This document shows, one piece after another, positions 17,813 to 23,981 of a stretch of DNA of 23,981 nt; within the stretch, counting starts at the first letter, position 1; every line of letters begins with the position of its first letter. This DNA is from Isohypsibius dastychi (lineage: Eukaryota; Tardigrada; Eutardigrada; Parachela; Isohypsibiidae). The notes below the pieces were generated by a model, which was not told the origin of the DNA, did no database searches, and saw nothing but the letters and a program-made list of their open reading frames with translations. The position numbers and the translations under genes were made by a program. The stretch lies in contig JAQIWT010000306.1 of assembly GCA_034696485.1 (NCBI GenBank), positions 1-23,981 of the forward strand, given 5' to 3'.

Positions 17813-18197
17813 CTGAAATGGACAAACATATCAGAAACAATCCGTTCTTCCCTTCTATATCTATCAGAGTCACCGTTTTTTATTATGAGAAACAGGGGTG
17901 GGAGAACTGAAAAATTTGCCACTGCTCAACGGCTTTCGTTTTCTCACATGCAGTCGCAGTCAATTTGATTCCGCGGCTCTTACCCGGTTGCCCAGTCTTT
18001 CGAGCAATTCCTGCACAAAACTTCCAAAACACCGCAGGGACTGCTATGAATCACCCAAGATGCTCGCTGGTGGTTAGAAAATCCATTGCTCGTGCAGACA
18101 GATCAGTTGGGAATAATTATTAAATTAGAAACAGTTTGAACTGACTGGATATCCATGAGATGTTTTTCTGACCTACCTGAGTAAAAAAGGCGACGAA
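17813..18197. other. About 385 bases without a recognisable gene
   Basis: No convincing ORF or RNA gene. It contains the palindrome TGGATATCCA (18146-18155), preceded by TTTGAACTGACT, which echoes 16083-16103. Confidence 0.4.
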
Positions 18198-18289
18198 TAC
18201 GTGTGCGCCAAAAAGATCAGCCACTTTGCCCCTGTTCAGTCAGTCAATCGATAGGGTGCAGACTGGCTGAGCATTTTGGCGCACACGTA
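18198..18289. repeat. 92-nt inverted repeat (hairpin)
   Basis: The left arm TACGTGTGCGCCAAAA (18198-18213) is matched exactly by TTTTGGCGCACACGTA on the right (18274-18289). Pairing continues inward through GATCAGCCACTTTGCCCC against GGGTGCAGACTGGCTGAGC with a few mismatches, giving about 35 paired bases and a loop of about 20. The length, continuous stem and small loop would suit a microRNA precursor. A tiny foldback transposon is the other reading. GGATATCC palindromes lie about 50 bases outside each end (18146-18155 and 18343-18354). Confidence 0.7.
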
Positions 18290-18342
18290 CCTAGCGGACC
18301 TGTTTTCAACTGCTGCGGTTGAGCTGAGAAAATAGAATTTTA

Positions 18343-18354
18343 CTGGATATCCAG
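18343..18354. repeat. Palindrome CTGGATATCCAG
   Basis: A perfect 12-nt palindrome sharing the GGATATCC core with the CGGGATATCCCG copies and with 18146-18155. Confidence 0.6.
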
Positions 18355-18418
18355 GATGTAGGTAGCTTGTACTAAATTAAGGAACCTTCTTTGCAGTTTC
18401 CTCCTTTTTCCCTCGCAG

Positions 18419-18564
18419 TGGTCGTACGTCTCATCGACCTGCGCATCTTCGAGCAAGGTGGAGTTGATGGAGGACATACTCCTTCTGTTGTTGAAGAGCA
18501 AGAGACTTTACGAAGAATCAAAGTAAAGTGGAGACAGCAGATCGAGAGACCAAATGCAGGATGA
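18419..18564 (+). other. Possible exon fragment of an unknown gene
   Basis: An acceptor-like tract (CCTCCTTTTTCCCTCGCAG) is followed by an open frame with protein-like composition: VVRLIDLRIFEQGGVDGGHT, then PSVVEEQETLRRIKVKWRQQ, ending in TGA at 18562. No family is recognised and no partner exon is found nearby. The opposite strand also has a frame here (18372-18752), but of low-complexity character. Confidence 0.25.
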
Positions 18565-19560
18565 GAAATGACGAAATGATGCGTCGACGAAAATATAAAA
18601 GTAAATGTAATTTGAGAAAGTGTAGGAAATTGCAAAGGGGCCGAGCCTGACATTTCGTACCCCTTGCCCGACCAAAATGTACGTGGAAAATATATGTCTT
18701 TGGTAGATTGTAAGAGGTCTCGCAAAGGCCCTATTGACTTGTTGTGGCGCAAAATGCGTGATGCGTATGTTCTGTCATCACTCCAGAAACTTTAATTAGA
18801 TAGAGATGCGCAGATGGATTTTGTCCAAATATTTGAAAGCACTGATAAGATCCATGATGTGCAGGAAGTGGCTGGTGGAACAAAGACATTCACTAGGAGT
18901 GGTGACGGAGAAACAGGGGATTATTTGCTGAAAATCTTTTGTGCCAGCATAACTGAACGCTATGATAGCTCGAGCTATTGCAAGATTTCACGATAACATC
19001 ACGGCGGTGATATTTCTGCAAAGCGTGAAGAACATCATTTTCTTGAGGAGCTTGTCAGTCGATTTACCAGCACGAACATTGTCAGATTTCGTAAACGTTC
19101 CGGTTTGAATATGCAGTAGAACTCGGCACCTGAATAGTTCGAACAGACATCTTGTTCGTTTATACATGTAAAAACTCAAGAGCCCACTGCAATATCAAAC
19201 TGTGTCCTTGGAAGAAATACCACAGAGAGATGCGGGAAACGCTCAACGTTTTGTTGATCTAAAAATCGAAGTTCAATCACAAAACGAGCTTGTTCAAAGC
19301 TGATCAAAGTTGTTTTTGCTGGTAATTTGGACTCAAGGTAATCAATGTTATGATAAACTTTTGATTTCGCGATGAACAGCAAGCGTCAATTCACTCGAAA
19401 TAATTGCCTAAATCAGTGCTCCGTCGATGGACATTCCATGGTCGGGCAGAATATACTCGAATGGAATAATGGCGTATACTGTCTCAGAGGCCAGCCCATG
19501 TTTCTCTGAGCTGCTTATCCACGAGTGCATAACATTTTTTTTCTGTAACGCAAGGAAGGG
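18565..19560. other. About 1 kb without a recognisable gene
   Basis: Small ORFs at 18814-18996 (+), 18988-19179 (-), 19176-19382 (-) and 19427-19648 (+) show no known motif. The second copy of the 19-bp repeat lies at 18750-18768. Confidence 0.4.
18750..18768. repeat. Dispersed 19-bp repeat, copy 2
   Basis: Exact copy of 5490-5508 (CAAAATGCGTGATGCGTAT), same orientation, 13.2 kb away, with unrelated flanks. Confidence 0.55.
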
Positions 19561-19566
19561 ACGGCG

Positions 19567-20433
19567 GTGTCCACCGATACTACCAAAAAGAAGACCAGTC
19601 CGTTTGACAAGCGAACCCTACTGTACCGTTTCATTGTTTGCCAGTTGAGTGTTCTGCCCGAGGTAGCTGAATTTGCCTGTCAAAACCGTTCGTCGAAGAG
19701 AGAAGACAGCTGTTTGAATTTACGAAAACAACTCACGAAACCACGGGATGTCGTCTTGGATGCACTCAGGGACCAGTTTCTGGTCTCCAAACACATAGCG
19801 GGAAACCTGCTTGTCCTCCTTCTTAGCTCACCGTCAGTTCAAAGCTTTACTGACATCTTTACCTACAAGCGAACATACATAGAAATCAGCATCTCCTAAG
19901 CTGAGCTTTGCACTTAATCAGACACTGAAAGCAGCAACTGGATCAGCTCATCCTCCAGTGGTGTTCGTTCAAACTTCATGGCCGGCCAACTAGACTGCAA
20001 TCAGTTTACCCGGCATGTGGGAACTTCAGTGACTCAGCTACGATACATATCTTCACTCGATGGTGTGGCCAGTAACATTCTTGGTAACTCGTTACAATGA
20101 AACACTTAAGATCTTATGAATGAGAAATGAGATTCGATCCGCTTTGGAATTTCATCGTTTCACGAAAGAGAACTTCAGACCGATTCAACATTGTTCATTC
20201 GGTGCATTTCAACCCCTCGCCAATGCTCCAGCAACATTCCAACCACTTCAATATTCTTCAAAACTTTTTGCAAATCTCCAGAACGCCTCATGAGTGTCCT
20301 TACGAAAGCGACATGTTACAGCTTGAACGGTACTTCGAGAACTCCACTCAAGACGGGTCAATCGAAAAGTACTCAAACTTTACATTCACTGCCAGAGGCC
20401 ATACACTTGCAAAAAGAGCGTGAAAGTGTGTGA
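19567..20433 (+). pseudogene. Possible LTR-retrotransposon remnant
   Basis: At 19567-19899 a 110-codon frame includes EDSCLNLRKQLTKPRDVVLD and ALRDQFLVSKHIAGNLL, loosely like the gag segment (short helices before a LRDRxxxG motif) of Ty3/gypsy elements. At about 20150-20290 another frame reads FGAFQPLANAPATFQPLQ, recalling the F-G-L-x-N-A-P-A-T-F-Q motif of gypsy reverse transcriptase. No protease, YxDD motif, RNase H, integrase or LTR is seen, and the two parts are too close for an intact element. If real, it is a heavily deleted copy. Chance similarity is a serious alternative. Confidence 0.25.
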
Positions 20434-20725
20434 GTTGGTGAGAAAACATGCATCCGTAAAAAATGCGGGGAACAAGTACGCCACGCGTACACTGAACAGA
20501 CTTGGAGAGGGGTGTTACAGTAGACTAGGAAGAAATCACAAAAATGGGAGGGGGGCGCAGATACGGAAACGGTAGCAGCGAACGACAAACATTCCGGAGC
20601 TATTTGTACGTTTCACGCTTGAGATCACGAAAATAAATTTGTCGTCGATTTCTCTGTTTTCTCCCAATTGCTCAAAAAACACCCATATACACCATGTAGA
20701 AAATAAACCCCGGATTGTATTGCAG
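20434..20725. other. Stretch without a recognisable gene
   Basis: No ORF with a known motif. The right end carries an acceptor-like GGATTGTATTGCAG (20712-20725). Confidence 0.35.
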
Positions 20726-20855
20726 GGACTTCTCTAAAAAAGCGGGAGAGCAAGAGGATCCTCGGGACACGGGAGTGCCTCTTTGGCGCCAGTCCCTTGA
20801 CGTGGATCTTGTTGCCGTCACCATCCCAAGCAAACCTCAAACACTAGAGTGTTAG
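20726..20855 (+). other. Possible exon fragment of an unknown gene
   Basis: After acceptor ATTGTATTGCAG an open frame reads DFSKKAGEQEDPRDTGVPLW, then RQSLDVDLVAVTIPSKPQ, to TAG at 20853. Composition looks like protein, and the good acceptor supports the + strand. No family is recognised. The opposite strand is also open (20840-20625). Confidence 0.25.
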
Positions 20856-20949
20856 GATCAGATATTTAAACTAGTTCAGATTACCATGAACCATTTGGAA
20901 CTCAACTGTAGTGAATGAATCATCAGATAGGAAGTGGAACTGACAGAAT

Positions 20950-21453
20950 GAAGATTGAGACTGTTAAAGCCGACGTTATCGGGGTTGAGCGTATAGCTAA
21001 ACAGCTTGCTAGACAGAAGGCACTCTGTCAGCGTGACCTCACCTGGATTGCGGATGGAATGTAGGCGCAAAAGGTGGAGGATGCCATCGAGGAGGATCGC
21101 AGCAAATTGAGGAGATGAGATGAGAAGAAGTAAGAGGAGTAGCGTCAGCGAGCGTTGGTAAAGTGGTACGATGAGATTGTGAAACGACGTAATAAAAAAG
21201 AAAAGGATGGGGGACTAACCAGAAAACAAAGAGTAAGTAAATTAGGTAAATAAATCCAGCTTCGAAAATGAGCGAGGAAGATCGCGAACCAAGCGATAAG
21301 AAAGACCAGAATGAGGAAAACTATTTGGCCGCCGGCGAGAACAGCGGCTCCAAATCCTTTGGCTAAATCGCGTCCGACAAAGACGATTTTGACGACCACG
21401 AGGAGGATGACGATGACGATATCGATGGAGGAGAAGGTGAGCAGATGAATTAA
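20950..21453 (+). other. Possible decayed coding fragments, helical then acidic
   Basis: A frame starting at ATG 20949 gives MKIETVKADVIGVERIAKQL then ARQKALCQRDLTWIADGM and a stop. At 21268 another ATG opens MSEEDREPSDKKDQNEENYL, with TAA at 21364-21366, then DKDDFDDHEEDDDDDIDGG, ending with TAA at 21451. The acidic run is low complexity, and similar runs occur in many nuclear proteins and transposon accessory proteins. No assignment is possible. Confidence 0.2.
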
Positions 21454-22702
21454 GTTAGAGGGGATGAACGAGAGAGAAACATGCGGGGCATCGCGCAATT
21501 TGGTTGGGAAGGTAAGAAAAGAGCTTCATTTTTCGAAAGGATATTTCTATGACTCGTTCTAGCATTCTATGTCACCCCACCCAAGAATGAGAAGAACAAT
21601 TGTATCCTCTGGTTCTTCTCAGCAAGATCAAATTTAGTGAAAAAGTCCGCCTTGCATTCTCTTTGAGGTCATGGTACTGGTTGACCCTATCGGCTGCTCC
21701 CAAGATCCTGCGAAGATTCTGTTGTTTAATGACTGCCAAAGTGCTTTTGCATATCCCGGTGTAAATGTCAAGTTTGCAAGACTCAACCATTGAGATAAAA
21801 AATTCATTTCAAGACCCACTCGGTTCACCTGCAGCAAAAAAAGCACGATTGGTCAAGCGATTTTTTCACATTTCGTAATTTTTCCCTGATTGTCGATGAC
21901 AAATGCTTTGGCTGATAAAAAGATATGCTTTTTGATTAAGAATATGCCAATACCGAGTGCCTGCGTCTGGCTGGAAGAATCGGGGAGAACCACTCATTCG
22001 ATGCTTGGTGAACGTCTCTGACAAGTCCGTTCGCATTAAATTTTGTTTTCAGAACAATTTTTGGGAAAAATCCACTGGATTCCAAAATATAATGAAGGTC
22101 AGTTTTTGCAGGAATGTTTTTAAAGATGGGGAGCTCGCTGATGTTCATGATTTTCATCACCTCTTTTCATCGATCTGGTTGTTCGATTATGGATAGCGAT
22201 GTCGCACATGTCAGTCTCGGTTTAGATACTTGAAATTGTTTGGGGAATTAACAAAGAGATCGGATTTGTCCGTATGATATGTTCAAATTTGGGCAGATAA
22301 GGTATCATGTTATTAACAGTTACCTGATCGATCGTGATGGTCAGATTGAGATTGATATCACCCCGCTTTCGCAAAACAGTAGTCTATAAACGTAATTCGA
22401 TTCGGCCTAGTCAACTTTCAATCATCTGGCGTTCATTGATCTTCCAGGCCGTTGTTGAGAACGAACAACTCGCAAATGGGTGTGATAAATTTTTCACGAG
22501 ATAGTTGTTGATGTGGACCACTCCGTTGTTCTTTCGGACATGAAGATGTCCACCGCAGATGCTGAGTTCGTCTCTGTGGCGACGGGCGAAAAAGTTTGTT
22601 TTTTAGCAAATTTATCGTAATGGCTGCGCGGGTGAGATTCGACCGCTTCGCTTTACCTATCATAGCAACAACCCGCCCCATTCAGGTTTTCAACAACTCC
22701 CT
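21454..22702. other. About 1.25 kb without a recognisable gene
   Basis: Short ORFs on both strands (for example 21957-22196 +, 22433-22681 -), none with a known motif or clear splice partners. Confidence 0.4.
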
Positions 22703-22714
22703 CCCCCCCCCCCC
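22703..22714 (+). repeat. C12 homopolymer tract
   Basis: Twelve consecutive C residues in a C- and T-rich stretch. Length calls in such runs are error-prone. Confidence 0.9.
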
Positions 22715-23787
22715 AGTTTATTTTTATTTTTTTACCTTTGGTAGTTCTTTCCCCCCTTGGGGCCGGGGGTACCTCCGAAAAAGAGCAAACTGCTTGCATT
22801 TGTAGATATACATTTTTTCCGGGAAAATGTTGGGAATGTTCTCCAGCACACTGGCAGTCGCTGTTCCTGAACAAATTGTTGCCGTAACTCAAATCCCTGC
22901 TGATTTATGCAGCAAAAAAGTTGCAAAACTCAAAAATAACGAAAAAGGTGAAGTTTCACTCATCCCAAATGATTTTCACATGTATGACATCAGTATAAAA
23001 CTTGTATTCGGGCATGAATTCGGGATCGAAACAAAAAGATACTCTATCTACTGTATCGTGGTTATTCTTAACCAGTGGTGGATTTTCGAGGGGGAGCGGG
23101 GAATTTCCCCTCTTATCGCTCAGCTTCCTCCCCATGGCGGCCTTCCTCCCGCGAGGAGGGGAGGAAACTTTTCGGACAGTTTTTGCGATTTTCCTTAGGC
23201 AATATTCATGTCTTCAGGCTACAAAAACAAAAAGACCGCTGAAATTTTGTACGTGGGGAGGGTATACTATTGACCCAGAAAATGCCTTTTGCCTACCGTT
23301 TGGCGGGCATATTGTCCCCCACCCCCTTCATGTTACGCTCATCGCGATTGTAGAAAGTGGAATATTTAATACAACATAAAGAAATTTCTTATGCAACCCG
23401 CTTATTTTATTCACGTCAACCGGAGGCTTTCTAATTTCTCTTGATTATGAAACATTGGAATTAGTCTTTCCCGGTACGGTCATTCTTTGGAAACTCTTAT
23501 GCCGCCATAAGTCGACGTCTGGTACGTCGCCAGTTGAAAATACCTTAACCAAGAATTCAATCAGGAAATAGGTATTAATTCCAAACAGACCCAAAAGTTC
23601 ATCAAATGAAGGCTAGTTTCACATTCATTAAATCAGCTAAATTTCATTGTAAAATACCTGGTAGATCAAAAGTTGTTCTTGACGAAATGGCGAGCAAGTT
23701 TCTTGCTGGTTACCTTGGGTTTTTTGGCGATTGTAAATTTCACGGTGAATATTTCGAAATTTCCTTGGACGGACAGGGCCTAACATA
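22715..23787. other. Gene-poor stretch with GC-rich islands
   Basis: No recognised gene. Between about 22740 and 23350 there are G- or C-runs set in AT-rich DNA, including the near-palindrome GGGGAATTTCCCC (about 23098-23110) and CCTCCCGCGAGGAGG (about 23145-23160), which could form hairpins. ORFs 22827-23198 (+) and 23002-23379 (+) overlap in different frames and look like by-products of these islands. ORF 23606-23788 (+, 60 codons) is unidentified. Confidence 0.4.
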
Positions 23788-23861
23788 GTGTGTTACTTCA
23801 ACACACTGTGTGTAACTTTAAAGATTTGTGTGTGACTTTCAAACTCCTTAAAGTAACACAC
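23788..23861 (+). repeat. 20-nt-period direct repeat with inverted partner
   Basis: GTGTGTTACTT (23788), GTGTGTAACTTT (23808) and GTGTGTGACTTT (23828) are spaced exactly 20 bases apart, about two turns of DNA helix. An inverted version, AAAGTAACACAC, follows at 23850-23861, giving a possible stem with the second or first unit. Such phased units could be protein-binding sites or a transposon end. Confidence 0.65.
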
Positions 23862-23981
23862 AATTGTACGAAAATTACTTTTTTCACGCTGGAAATATGT
23901 TTTGAACCTCTGTTTCAAGTTGAATATTACTTTTGGAGAGTAGTTTTCTATGCCAGTGTTGACAGATAGCATTCTAAAGGC

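Noticed and set aside
20150-20290. NAPATFQ taken as proof of a gypsy reverse transcriptase
   Set aside because: Only this short motif matches; the YxDD, RNase H and integrase motifs and the LTRs are missing. Kept only as a low-confidence remnant.
22596-23379. Overlapping ORFs in the C-run and G-run region read as genes
   Set aside because: They overlap in different frames, run through homopolymers and show no conserved motif. The GC-rich islands look like repeat debris.
1-23981. CRISPR arrays, bacterial operons, tRNA or rRNA genes
   Set aside because: Introns, an animal sterol transporter and animal transposon families show eukaryotic nuclear DNA. No regularly spaced repeat-spacer array, cloverleaf or rRNA-like sequence was seen.

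Overview
The window looks like nuclear DNA from an invertebrate animal. Coding pieces are split by GT-AG introns, three of which can be measured at 53-54 nt. The recognisable genes are an animal-type NPC1 sterol transporter, two PIF/Harbinger DNA transposons and a non-LTR retrotransposon with a restriction-like endonuclease. The species cannot be named from the sequence; very short introns would suit an ecdysozoan (nematode, crustacean or tardigrade type). The region reads as a transposon and pseudogene graveyard with one young, intact insertion.

Layout. Bases 1-150 hold a degenerate short repeat. Bases 407-5203 are a PIF/Harbinger element: a broken transposase on the + strand facing a small coiled-coil accessory gene on the - strand (4705-5203). 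The transposase is interrupted by a retrotransposon at 1007-4332, bounded by a 10-bp target-site duplication (997-1006 and 4333-4342). Removing the insert rejoins the transposase in frame. The retrotransposon carries one intact 949-residue ORF (zinc finger, reverse transcriptase, zinc knuckle, PD-(D/E)XK endonuclease). Bases 5204-8470 hold no gene I recognise.

Bases 8478-12669 (- strand) are an NPC1 gene with signal peptide, N-terminal sterol-binding domain, sterol-sensing domain and C-terminal membrane exons. It has at least two nonsense codons, one frameshift and missing conserved blocks, so it is most likely a pseudogene. Bases 12966-14200 are a second, more decayed tandem copy of its 5' half.

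Bases 14851-17200 hold a second, older Harbinger-type pair: a broken coiled-coil gene (+) facing a HARBI1-like transposase pseudogene (-) with three in-frame stops. Palindromes built on GGATATCC recur from 15.6 to 18.35 kb, next to a strong 92-nt hairpin at 18198-18289. From 18.4 kb to the end there are only exon-like fragments, a doubtful LTR-retrotransposon remnant (19.57-20.43 kb), a C12 tract, GC-rich sequence and a 20-nt-period repeat near 23.8 kb.

The only protein I would expect to be functional as it stands is the retrotransposon polyprotein. Everything else recognised is broken, or too fragmentary to call.
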